A stretch of DNA of 64,000 bases from an uncultured Spirochaetota bacterium (lineage in GTDB: Bacteria > Spirochaetota > UBA4802 > UBA5550). Positions 45,121 to 53,571 of this stretch are shown here, piece after piece. Within the stretch, counting starts at the first letter, position 1, and each line of letters opens with the position of its first letter. The translations under genes and the position numbers were made by a program. The notes below the pieces were generated by a model, which had not been told where the DNA came from, did not search any database, and saw only the letters and a program-made list of their open reading frames with translations. The stretch is taken from positions 1-64,000 of the forward strand of contig CALMRZ010000038.1 in NCBI GenBank assembly GCA_937872225.1, in the 5' to 3' direction.

Positions 45121-45162
45121 GTAAACAATGTTTACTATAAAAAACGACGTTTATAGTGTCAA
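45121..45162 (-). promoter_or_regulatory. promoter with overlapping palindromic operators upstream of the acyl-CoA synthetase genes
   Basis: On the minus strand TTGACA (45157-45162), a 17-base spacer and TATAGT (45134-45139) form a near-consensus promoter. ACTATAAA/TTTATAGT (45134-45141, 45150-45157) spans the spacer, and the palindrome GTAAACAATGTTTAC (45121-45135) covers the expected start point. The arrangement fits repression, most simply by the TetR protein encoded upstream. Confidence 0.65.
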
Positions 45163-45498
45163 GTTATTTTACAAAAAAAATATGAATGTATAAAAAAACA
45201 TACATGTTGATTCAAGTGTCTAATGTGTGTATAAACAGTTCAAATATTTGATAAAAAAGGGATGAATTTATTAAAATAATGGGGTCAGAGCAACCATGCA
45301 TGCAAGGCTGGTTGTTTGGATTATGAATCTCGATGGTCAAGATGCCGCGGAAACAGTGATAGCTATCGGTACCTATTCGGTAGTTATCGGTGAACAATCG
45401 TTAAATGTTATAAAAAATACAGGGTGTCAGAGCAAGGCAGGATGAGCAGAAAGAAATCTACATATCCGAATATGTAATACGTCATGTTGTATTAATAC
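45163..45498. other. gene-free AT-rich region
   Basis: These 336 bases contain no gene. A small inverted repeat (ATGTAT/ATACAT around 45183-45205) and two AT-rich stretches are the only features seen; there is no clear terminator after the TetR gene. Confidence 0.45.
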
Positions 45499-46119
45499 CT
45501 AGTCCTGTCGCCCAGCCAGGCCAATGAAGAGACGCGCCAGGTTTTCCGCAACGAGCCTGCGGTGCTTAAGGACCTCTTCATCGTTTTTTAAGGGATGGTT
45601 GCGGAACGTGGCCACGATCCCGGTCAATGCCGCGAACATGGTGTGGGAATGGAGGCGGATATCGCCCTCCAGTTTCATCTTCCGGAAGATGATATCGAAA
45701 TTGTCCAGCATCTGCCGCTCCATGACATTGAGCTTGTCGAAGAGATCACGGTCGACCGAACCATCCATGAAAAAATTCATCAGCATCCTGAAATACTGAT
45801 CGTGCATGGTGAAGTATTCGATGAACACCCGGGCGATCTCTTCGATGGAACCGTCCGGTGATTCGTCGATTGTTTTATAGAGGCCCTTGAACACCTCCTG
45901 CACGCCCCGGGAAAACGTTTCGGCAAACAGCGACTGCTGGTCCGGGAAATGGCGGTAGATAAGCGCCGGCGATATACCGGCCCGTTTCGCGATATCGCGC
46001 ATGGTGACTTTGTTGAAGGGTTTGGTGGCGAACTCCCTTTCGGCGGCGTCAACGATGATCTTACGCCGGGCGTCCTTTTCCTTTTCCTTCAGGTCTGACA
46101 GTGTGTTGTTCTTTTTCAT
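45499..46119 (-). CDS. TetR/AcrR-family transcriptional regulator
   Basis: The 206-residue protein has an N-terminal TetR helix-turn-helix (about residues 18-64: KVTMRDIAKRAGISPALIYRHF) and a helical ligand-binding C-terminal domain. It should bind palindromic DNA as a dimer and let go when a small ligand binds. It lies 400 bases upstream of the acyl-CoA synthetase genes and in the same direction; the palindromes at 45121-45157 are the best candidate sites. The ligand may be an acyl-CoA, as in related regulators, but this is inference. Confidence 0.88.
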   Translation of the reverse strand: MKKNNTLSDLKEKEKDARRKIIVDAAEREFATKPFNKVTMRDIAKRAGISPALIYRHFPDQQSLFAETFSRGVQEVFKGLYKTIDESPDGSIEEIARVFIEYFTMHDQYFRMLMNFFMDGSVDRDLFDKLNVMERQMLDNFDIIFRKMKLEGDIRLHSHTMFAALTGIVATFRNHPLKNDEEVLKHRRLVAENLARLFIGLAGRQD

Positions 46120-46237
46120 GGCAACAAAGGCTTAATGAGGGGTGATACTATGCATCATTTAGTAAAATGTCAAGAAATATCAGTACCCCGCACTTCCCGG
46201 AGTAAAAAAATCGTCATAGACGCGGGAGCTTCACCGG

Positions 46238-49200
46238 TCACACGTCCTTGAACATGTCCAGTTGCAGATCATCGGACCTTGATTTCTTCCCCGGCTCGCG
46301 CTTGCCTTTTTTAAGCAGTTTTTCCTCGAGCCGGTCCAGGAAGGGGCTCCGCTCCTGCTTCAATATCCGCCCCTTCACGGCTCGTTTCTTCGCGTAGGTA
46401 AGATAGAGGTTCCGCACGGTCCTGGTCACCCCCACGTAAAAGAGGCGCTCCTCCTCGGCCAGCTCGCCGTCGTTCTTTTCGCCGTAGAGCTCGAAGGGGA
46501 TGATCCCCTTTTCGCAGGCGGGGATAAAGACCGTGTCGAACTCGAGCCCCTTGGAGGCGTGGATGGTCATGAGGGAGACCGCCTCGGCCCGGTCGTCACG
46601 GTCGTCCGCTCCCTGGCGGAGCGAGCAGGACCTGAAAAAATCATGGTATGCCCTGCCGTAGGGTTCTGCAAAAGAGACCATCCGCAGGATCGCGTCCTCG
46701 GGCGCCTCGGCAAAGACCATCAGAAACTTCAGCACGTCGGAGACCCGGTCCCCCTTTTTTATCATCCCCCAGATGTCGCTGGTCACGGCCAGGGAAACCG
46801 CAGGGTCCGACCCGGTGTAGAATATCTTTTTCAGGGAGCGCACCGCCTGGCGGTACGGATCCCGCCTGACCAGGGACTCGCTGCCGGCCACCTGGTAGGG
46901 GACCGCGTGGTTCCTGAAGGCCTCGATGATGGCGTCAAACAGGAAGGACGACCGGCACAGCACGGCATAATCCCCGAGGCTCACCTCCTCGTCTTCGGCG
47001 TCGCCCTCGGTAATGCCGCTGTCCATGGAAAAGCTCCTGAGGCCGCCCATGCTCTTCTCGATGGCGGCCGCGATCCAGTCCGCCTCGGAGAGGTCAGTGG
47101 CCATCTCCTGTATGTGTACCTTCATGTCGATGTCGCGCCCGACGACCGGCTTTTCCCTTCCCAGGACCTGGGCGGCGGCGCGCATGACCGGGTCGGGACA
47201 GCGGAAACTGCGGTCCAGGCGCAGCACGCGGGTGCCGGGGTATTCCTCCATCACCCGTGAGAGGAACCGGGCGTCGGAGCCGCGGAACCCGTAGATCGCC
47301 TGGTCCGGGTCGCCGATCATGAACAGGTTGGGGCTCCCCTCCCCGGCCAGGAGCTTGAGGAGCTCGTACTGGGCGGCGTTGATGTCCTGGAACTCGTCCA
47401 CCAGGATCCAGCGGTACCGGCGGCGGTATTCCTCCAGTATGGCTGGATCATTTTTAAACATCTCGACCGGCAGGGCGATCAGGTCAGCCAGATCAAAGGC
47501 ATTGAGGCGCTTCAGCTCTTCGTTATACTTCCCGAGGTATTTAATCGTTTCCCCGTCGGCATCGGCGCCCTGCTTGGCGGCCTCGATGGCGCGGACCGTC
47601 CGGGTTATCTTCTTTTCTTCCCTGACAATACCGGCGATGATGTCGGAAATGTCGTCCTCATCGACGATAATGAAATCCTCCCTTCTTCCGGCGGCGGCGC
47701 AATGTTCTTTCAGGATGCCGAGACCGAAGGCATGGAATGTCGATATGACCAGGTCTTTCGCCGGCATGATCGCCTCGACCCGCTCCCGCATTTCCCGGGC
47801 CGCACGGTTCGAAAAGGTGACGGCAAGGATCTCCCCGGGCGGCACGTCCAGGTTCTTCACCAGGTGGAGGATGCGCCGGGTCAGGATGGCGGTCTTCCCG
47901 GTGCCCGGCCCGGCGATGACCATGCAGGGACCTTCGCCGTGCTCGATGCCGGCGCGCTGGTCGTCGGTGAGGCCCTTTGACAGCGCCTGCCCGGCCGCGC
48001 CTTCGGGCAGATCGAAAAGGACCCGCGGCGCTCCCTCCTGCAGGCCCAGCTTCTCATGGAGTTCCTTGAACTCCGCTATGTCGAATTTCATGGAAGATGA
48101 TGCCGACCCCGCAGGGGCCATCGCCGTGCCCGGGCCGAAGAGACCGCCGCCCGTGAATGTCTTTGCCTCGCCTTCCCTGAAAACCTTGATGCGGCCGAAT
48201 TCCCCGTCATAGCCCTCCTCTATGACCACGTCGCCGCTCCGAAGGCGCCTGATCCCTTCGGCAAGGAGATCGCCGCCGGCCTCCTGGATTTCCTGCGTCG
48301 GGGCGTCCAAAAGAATGTAGAATTCCGACCCCAGGGAGCCGATCAGCCGGTGATACTCCTTCGTCACTTTACCCGACTTCGCGCTTTTCTGACCCAGTAT
48401 CTCCGCCAGGATATCCGGAAGCTGGGTTATGGAATGGAATGAGTCCCGCCGTCCCCCCGCCTCTTCATGACGGTCAGCCAGTTCGGCCACGCGGTAGAGC
48501 ACCCCCCGGGTCACCGGCTTCCCGCACACGGGGCAGATGCCCCGGTGGCGCATCGTTTCAAGGGGGTCCCACCGGATGCCGCATTTGCGGTGTCCGTCGT
48601 AATGGTATTTCCCCTCCTGGGGAAAGAATTCTATGGTTCCGAGAAACCCCACTCTCCCCTTCAGGGCGTCCACCATGGCGCCGTATCCCAGCTCCGCATC
48701 GAAGATATTGGCCTCCCTGCCCAGCTTTTCCGGAGAATGGGCGTCTGAATTCGAGACCAGGGTGAAGCGGTCGAGGAATCCGCAGGCGCGGTTCATCGGC
48801 GGGTCGCTCGAAAGGCCCGTTTCCAGGGCGAAGATGTGCCGTGTCAGGTCGTCATAGCATTCCTCGATGCTGTCGAAGCCTGACTTCGACCCGAGCACGG
48901 AAAACCAGGGGGTCCAGATGTGGCAGGGGACAAGGAACGACTGCTCCGATGATTCCAGCACCATTTCCAGGATGATCTTCGAATCTATGCCGAGGATCGG
49001 CCGCCCGTCCGACCTGATGTTCCCCATCCGGTCGAGCCGGGACTGGACCTTCTCCGCGGCGGCAATATCGGGAAACACGCACAGGTTATGCACCTTGCGG
49101 ACCCTGCCGTTCTTCTTGTAGATGCTGCTGATCTCGCCGGTGAGGACGAAATAGACCTCCCGTGGCATGTTCTTGCCCGAAAGGTACCGCGACTCCTCGA

Positions 49201-49414
49201 GACGGTATTCGTTCTTGAGACGGTAGAGACCGTTCTCCGCCGGCTCGAGCTTTTCCTTTATTTCATCCAGCCAGCCGGGATGGATGCAGTCGCCGGTGCC
49301 CACAACATCGATGCCCTTCAGGCGCGCCCAGTATTCCAGGTGCTCCGGGACCAGGTTGCCGCTGGTTGCCACGGAAAAGTGCGAGTGTATATGAAAATCC
49401 GCGATGTATTTCAA
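46238..49414 (-). CDS. fusion of endonuclease Q-like PHP nuclease and UvrD-type helicase
   Basis: The 1058-residue protein starts with an EndoQ-like PHP domain (about 1-280: ADFHIHSHFS, GTGDCIHPGW, VSNSDAHSP), a zinc-finger-like segment (CGIRWDPLE..CPVCGKP, about 275-305) and the rest of the EndoQ region to about 415. It continues with a complete UvrD/Rep helicase: VIAGPGTGKT, VDEFQDIN, GDPDQAIYGFRG, RSFRCPD, TIHASKGLEFDTVF and ERLFYVGVTR. EndoQ nicks DNA at deaminated bases and abasic sites; the helicase could unwind from the nick. I chose the TTG at 49414 because GGAG lies six bases before it and family members start MKYIADFH-like. Confidence 0.9.
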   Translation of the reverse strand: MKYIADFHIHSHFSVATSGNLVPEHLEYWARLKGIDVVGTGDCIHPGWLDEIKEKLEPAENGLYRLKNEYRLEESRYLSGKNMPREVYFVLTGEISSIYKKNGRVRKVHNLCVFPDIAAAEKVQSRLDRMGNIRSDGRPILGIDSKIILEMVLESSEQSFLVPCHIWTPWFSVLGSKSGFDSIEECYDDLTRHIFALETGLSSDPPMNRACGFLDRFTLVSNSDAHSPEKLGREANIFDAELGYGAMVDALKGRVGFLGTIEFFPQEGKYHYDGHRKCGIRWDPLETMRHRGICPVCGKPVTRGVLYRVAELADRHEEAGGRRDSFHSITQLPDILAEILGQKSAKSGKVTKEYHRLIGSLGSEFYILLDAPTQEIQEAGGDLLAEGIRRLRSGDVVIEEGYDGEFGRIKVFREGEAKTFTGGGLFGPGTAMAPAGSASSSMKFDIAEFKELHEKLGLQEGAPRVLFDLPEGAAGQALSKGLTDDQRAGIEHGEGPCMVIAGPGTGKTAILTRRILHLVKNLDVPPGEILAVTFSNRAAREMRERVEAIMPAKDLVISTFHAFGLGILKEHCAAAGRREDFIIVDEDDISDIIAGIVREEKKITRTVRAIEAAKQGADADGETIKYLGKYNEELKRLNAFDLADLIALPVEMFKNDPAILEEYRRRYRWILVDEFQDINAAQYELLKLLAGEGSPNLFMIGDPDQAIYGFRGSDARFLSRVMEEYPGTRVLRLDRSFRCPDPVMRAAAQVLGREKPVVGRDIDMKVHIQEMATDLSEADWIAAAIEKSMGGLRSFSMDSGITEGDAEDEEVSLGDYAVLCRSSFLFDAIIEAFRNHAVPYQVAGSESLVRRDPYRQAVRSLKKIFYTGSDPAVSLAVTSDIWGMIKKGDRVSDVLKFLMVFAEAPEDAILRMVSFAEPYGRAYHDFFRSCSLRQGADDRDDRAEAVSLMTIHASKGLEFDTVFIPACEKGIIPFELYGEKNDGELAEEERLFYVGVTRTVRNLYLTYAKKRAVKGRILKQERSPFLDRLEEKLLKKGKREPGKKSRSDDLQLDMFKDV

Positions 49415-49433
49415 CTGAGTCTCCAGGTCATGG

Positions 49434-50237
49434 TCAGGCCTGCAATCCGTGGGCATTTTCCAGCAGCGCGGTTAAATCAGCCATAAACCGCGCCGCCGGA
49501 GCGCCGTCAATGACGTCATGGTCAAACAATACGGTCAGGTAGAGGACCTTCCGCGCCATGACCCTGCCCTGTATGACCCGGGGCGTATCGACTATCGAGC
49601 CGACGGCAAAGGCAAGGGGGATGACCGTGATGGGTATGAACCAGCCGCGGACGGTCCCGAACATGCCCACGGACGTCACCGTGATCGATCCCATCTGCCT
49701 GTTGGCAACGGACGGCATCTTCAGCACTGCGCGCCAGTATGCCCTTCGTATGAATCCCGGCAATGCGTAATAGATTCTCAACAGCAGCGGGCTCACCGTG
49801 TCCTCAAGCAGCGGCCGCTCCCGCGACAGTTCCCTGACCCGGGCGGCTTCGATTTCGCCGGTTATCGCGTCAACACCCTTGTCATGCGCCCCGCGGATAA
49901 CGCAGGGATAGGGCACCTTCTCGCCTCCCACGTCCCGTTCCACCAGGACCGTGATGTCCACGTCCCGGAAGACCATTGACCTGTTGCGTTTCAGGTAATA
50001 TGCGTGAATGTCCGGATACTTCCCCACAGCCTCGGCAACGCATTTGACAAACCACGCGGTGAAGGAAAGCTTCTTCCGCGTCTTCTTCCTTATCGATTGT
50101 ATTTTTTCCAGGGCGCGCGTCACATCGATCTCAAGCATGACCGGGATGTGGTGCTTTCTTTTACCCACCGCGAAGGTGTCAATGGATGCCATGCGGTGGA
50201 CCGGAAATGTGCGGATATCCGCCGATGTTTTTATCAT
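49434..50237 (-). CDS. stand-alone 2-oxoacid dehydrogenase acyltransferase (E2) catalytic-domain protein
   Basis: The 267-residue protein corresponds to the E2 catalytic (chloramphenicol-acetyltransferase-like) domain only, with the active-site motif DHDVIDGAPAARF near the C-terminus and no lipoyl or subunit-binding domain. Proteins of this type occur in bacteria apart from dehydrogenase complexes; the acyl substrate is unknown. It starts upstream of the EndoQ-UvrD gene, whose start is about 20 bases after its stop. Confidence 0.85.
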   Translation of the reverse strand: MIKTSADIRTFPVHRMASIDTFAVGKRKHHIPVMLEIDVTRALEKIQSIRKKTRKKLSFTAWFVKCVAEAVGKYPDIHAYYLKRNRSMVFRDVDITVLVERDVGGEKVPYPCVIRGAHDKGVDAITGEIEAARVRELSRERPLLEDTVSPLLLRIYYALPGFIRRAYWRAVLKMPSVANRQMGSITVTSVGMFGTVRGWFIPITVIPLAFAVGSIVDTPRVIQGRVMARKVLYLTVLFDHDVIDGAPAARFMADLTALLENAHGLQA

Positions 50238-50339
50238 ACGCTGTTGTCCGGTTGCGATTACCTACCGTTGCGACGCGACAGCGCTTTTGTCAAACGCAAT
50301 TCTCTGAAAAAAACCCGAATTTCCGGCTGACCGTTTAAT

Positions 50340-50366
50340 AAAAAAAAACCCGCTTTCGCGGGGTTG
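50340..50366 (-). terminator. rho-independent terminator of the OB-fold protein gene
   Basis: On the minus strand AACCCCGC and GCGGGTT form a stem with a four-base GAAA loop, followed by a run of eight or more T residues. It lies 45 bases past the stop at 50412. Confidence 0.85.
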
Positions 50367-50411
50367 GAGGTAAACACTTTAAGTTAGTAGGATACTGCAT
50401 GCGGTTGATGG

Positions 50412-50834
50412 TCACCGGTGCCAACGGCCCTGGCCTGCCCAGAGGGGGGTGCCGTCATCTTTTCTCAACTGGACCTTCACTCCTCCTTTTTCGACTTCGC
50501 GGGCAATGATCGCGGCAACACCGTCATAGGTTACCCGGGAACCGGTCACGGAAATGACATCGCCCTTGGCTATTGTTACCTTCTTGTCCAGGTAAAATGC
50601 CGGACCCAGGTGTACATCGATGGAGCCCTTATCCGCTTTCAGCGTTACATGGATACCGCCCCTGTCGTAGGTTTTTATATCAACAACAGTGCCCTTTCTT
50701 GTTTCTACCGTGGCCCTGTCATACTGCCTCCATGCCTGGCCCTGACCGCCGCAGCACTGACGCGCGTGTGCTTCCGGGATCGAAAAGACCGCCCCTATTC
50801 CAACAATTACCAGCGATAATAAAAATCGTTTCAT
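50412..50834 (-). CDS. small exported OB-fold-like protein
   Basis: The 140-residue product has a signal peptide (residues 1-25, cleaved near AHA) and a mature region with a beta-barrel pattern: GTVVDIKTY, VHLGPAFYLDKK, GDVISVTGSRVTYDG and a C-terminal GTPLWAGQG. This matches exported OB-fold proteins that databases sometimes label DNA-binding or MamS-like; neither function is established. GAGGAA four bases before the ATG at 50834 supports that start. The gene is alone between a terminator and the DUF362 gene. Confidence 0.75.
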   Translation of the reverse strand: MKRFLLSLVIVGIGAVFSIPEAHARQCCGGQGQAWRQYDRATVETRKGTVVDIKTYDRGGIHVTLKADKGSIDVHLGPAFYLDKKVTIAKGDVISVTGSRVTYDGVAAIIAREVEKGGVKVQLRKDDGTPLWAGQGRWHR

Positions 50835-50919
50835 TGATTTCCTCGTAAACTTGTATTTTATTATTTTATAATATACTAAATTATTTTGCAAACGTCAAGT
50901 AATTAAGGATTAAAAATTA

Positions 50920-52053
50920 TCAGACTCCGTAGCCCTGCATCCTTCCCATGAGCCCCTTCAGGCTCCATGCCCCATCGGGACAGAGTTCCTGGCAACAGAG
51001 GCACCTGATGCATTTGGTCTGGTCGATAACAGGATAGTCATCCATTTGCATCGCGCCGGTGGGACACTCCTTGTTGCAGATCCCGCATTTCCTGCATCTA
51101 TCCTTATCAAGGACGAGTTTGCTGCGAACCAGGTTCGCGAAAAACCCGCTGTTCACCACACGACTGAGCCTGAACCTGCTCACGGTCACCGGCAGCCGGA
51201 ATTTCAAATCCCCCGGCATTTCCCCAACCACATCGATTGAAGCGCGGTCAATGGGCCCATGCCCCATGGACGAGGCCTCCCTGATGTGATGGACCAGATC
51301 GGGCCTGATGCCCATGATGCCGCACATGACCGCGTCAAGGGCGACGGCATTGTCAGAGGCGAGGATTCTGCCCACGTGCTTCGGTTTCCCCGCCGAGGGG
51401 CCGTTGCCTTCCATGGCCATCACCGCGTCCATGACGGTAAAATCAGGGGGCCGGATGGAGAAAATCTCCGCGAGGATCCGTCCGAAATCCTCCCCGGCTG
51501 GTGCGGCCGCATGGGACTTCCCCTTCCCCGCGCCGGAGATGAGGCCGAACATGTTCTTGACCGCGCCGGTGACGATGGTGAGGGAATGGGTCTTCATCTT
51601 CGGAAGGTTAATGAGGACATCGGCATCGAGCATGTCCTTCGAGACAACGAGGGAATCGAGGTAACGGGACTTGAGCTTCACCAGCTTCGTTGCCGTGGCC
51701 ACGTTCCGGTAGGTCCCCAGGGACGCGTCGAAGACGCCGGTGTGTCGCGCGACGCGCTCATTGAGGCCGTAGCCGCCGACGCCGCAATTGTCCCCCACGG
51801 TCACCTTCGCCCCGGCGTCAAGGAGCAGTCTGACCATGGCGGAGACCAGGGCGGGGTTCGTGGTGGCCCCGTTTTCCAGGGGGAACATGCCGAGGAGGTT
51901 CGGCTTGAGGAAGACTTGTTTCCCTTTGAGATTTTTCAGCCACGGACCCTTGCCAAGGAGGCTCATGATGGTCTGCACGGCGGCATCCATCATTTCATAA
52001 TTTGCTTCAGCTATGGCGACTTGCACCCGCACGCCCTGTGCCTGTTGTTTCAT
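50920..52053 (-). CDS. DUF362 protein with two [4Fe-4S] ferredoxin motifs
   Basis: The 377-residue protein has a DUF362 domain (about 10-290) with PKMKTHSLTIVTGAVKNMFG and GDNCGVGGYG, followed by a bacterial ferredoxin domain with two CxxCxxCxxxCP motifs (CRKCGICNKECP and CIRCLCCQELCP, about residues 312-355). The clusters suggest electron transfer. DUF362 proteins have no settled function. It is monocistronic and divergent from argC. Confidence 0.9.
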   Translation of the reverse strand: MKQQAQGVRVQVAIAEANYEMMDAAVQTIMSLLGKGPWLKNLKGKQVFLKPNLLGMFPLENGATTNPALVSAMVRLLLDAGAKVTVGDNCGVGGYGLNERVARHTGVFDASLGTYRNVATATKLVKLKSRYLDSLVVSKDMLDADVLINLPKMKTHSLTIVTGAVKNMFGLISGAGKGKSHAAAPAGEDFGRILAEIFSIRPPDFTVMDAVMAMEGNGPSAGKPKHVGRILASDNAVALDAVMCGIMGIRPDLVHHIREASSMGHGPIDRASIDVVGEMPGDLKFRLPVTVSRFRLSRVVNSGFFANLVRSKLVLDKDRCRKCGICNKECPTGAMQMDDYPVIDQTKCIRCLCCQELCPDGAWSLKGLMGRMQGYGV

Positions 52054-52409
52054 GGTGTTCCTGCCTGAACATGGTCTGCTACAATAATTGACGATGTCAA
52101 GAGCGGCATGAGTTGTTCACGCAAACAGGGATCAGGAAGACCCCGCCCGCCAAAGCTCGGGGAGTGCTCTTTTGGCGTGTGAGTGGGAGCAATTCGCGCC
52201 GCTTCTTACTCCGGGTAGAGAATCTATACATTTACGAATTGACTATGTTAATGAATAAAACACATAATTTCATCTTACGCCCTGTCAACATATTTACATG
52301 ACCGGCTGGTCGGATGATCTTTATAATAAATAAAAAATATCTTTACAAAATCGGCTGATAAACTCAATGCTCTTTTTTATTTATTAGTACGCCAGCAGGG
52401 GTAGCAGCC
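52054..52409. other. intergenic region between the divergent DUF362 and argC genes
   Basis: These 356 bases hold no gene. A TTGACA box at about 52089-52094 (minus) could serve the DUF362 gene, but its -10 box is poor. An AT-rich stretch at 52205-52360 should hold the argC promoter; no convincing arginine-operator palindrome was seen. Confidence 0.4.
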
Positions 52410-53456
52410 ATGAAAAACGCATCCATCATCGGGGCCACCGGCTTCGGAGGGCTCGGGCTCATCGAGATCATCCTCCGCCACCCGCACCTGAAGATTAAAC
52501 AGCTGATCGCCCGAAAGGACGCCGGCAGACCGATAAGCGAGGTCTACCCGCACCTGAAAGGCTTCTGCGACATGCCGGTGCAGACGCCTGAAGAAACAGC
52601 GTATGACGGCGTGGACATCGCCTTCTTCTCCACGCCGGACCGCGCCGGCATGACCATGATCAACGAATTCTTCGACCGCGGCATCCGCGTCATAGACTTC
52701 AGCGGCGATTTCCGGTTTCACAGCGTCGAGGAATACTCCGTCTACGCCAGGAACAAGGGCATGGATGACCGGCACCTTGCCCCGGAGAGACTGCCGGAGA
52801 CCGTGTACGGCCTGCCGGAAAAATACGCGGACAAGATCAAAACCGCCAGGATCGTCGGGAACAGCGGCTGCTTTGCCATCGCAATGACCCTTGGGCTACT
52901 CCCGGCGGTGGAATCCGGGCTTCTTTCTTCCGGCACCATCGTCTGCGACGGCAAGAGCGGCGTATCCGGGGCCGGCAAGAGCTCCGGCGAGGCGAACCTC
53001 TATCCGCAGCGCCATGAGAACGTGAACACCTACCGCGAGGGAAAACACCAGCACCTGGTGGAAGTGGAGAACGTGCTGAACGACGGCCGCGCGTCAGGCA
53101 TCAAGGTCCTCTTCGTACCCCAGGTAATCCCCCTCAACAGGGGCATCCTCATGACCAGCTACCTGGACATACAGAACGGCCATGACACAGCGTCGGTGCT
53201 CAAGCTCTACCGCGACTTTTACCGCGGCAAGCCCTTCGTTGTCATTACCGACAAGTCGCCCAATACCGCGGACGTCCGCGGATCGAACCGCTGCCTCATC
53301 CGTCCCCTCGTGGACGAGCGCACGGGAAAACTCCTGGTCGTGTCCGCCATTGACAACCTGGTGAAGGGACAGGCGGGGAATGCCGTGCAGTGCGCCAATC
53401 TCATGCTCGGGTTCGACGAAACAGCGGGCCTCAACGTGCCGGCATTTTATCCGTAA
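52410..53456 (+). CDS. argC: N-acetyl-gamma-glutamyl-phosphate reductase
   Basis: The 348-residue protein has GATGFGGLGL for NADP binding, AFFSTPDRAG, and the catalytic-cysteine motif GNSGCFA (Cys154). It reduces N-acetylglutamyl phosphate in arginine synthesis. AGGGG lies ten bases before the ATG. No other arg genes are adjacent; the next gene, ptsI, starts 115 bases later. Confidence 0.95.
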   Translation: MKNASIIGATGFGGLGLIEIILRHPHLKIKQLIARKDAGRPISEVYPHLKGFCDMPVQTPEETAYDGVDIAFFSTPDRAGMTMINEFFDRGIRVIDFSGDFRFHSVEEYSVYARNKGMDDRHLAPERLPETVYGLPEKYADKIKTARIVGNSGCFAIAMTLGLLPAVESGLLSSGTIVCDGKSGVSGAGKSSGEANLYPQRHENVNTYREGKHQHLVEVENVLNDGRASGIKVLFVPQVIPLNRGILMTSYLDIQNGHDTASVLKLYRDFYRGKPFVVITDKSPNTADVRGSNRCLIRPLVDERTGKLLVVSAIDNLVKGQAGNAVQCANLMLGFDETAGLNVPAFYP

Positions 53457-53571
53457 TACAGCCTGGGGCCTTCCGCGGGAAAAGTCTAAAAAATCTTGAC
53501 AGGGGAAAAAATGTGTATTACGTAACATCCCACCTGCCCTTCCAGGGGGATTTTACAAATACAGCACTAGT

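Noticed and set aside
53496-53524. Promoter before ptsI (TTGACA, 17 bases, TACGTA)
   Set aside because: The -35 box is perfect but the -10 box matches the consensus at only two positions, so I do not list it as a feature.
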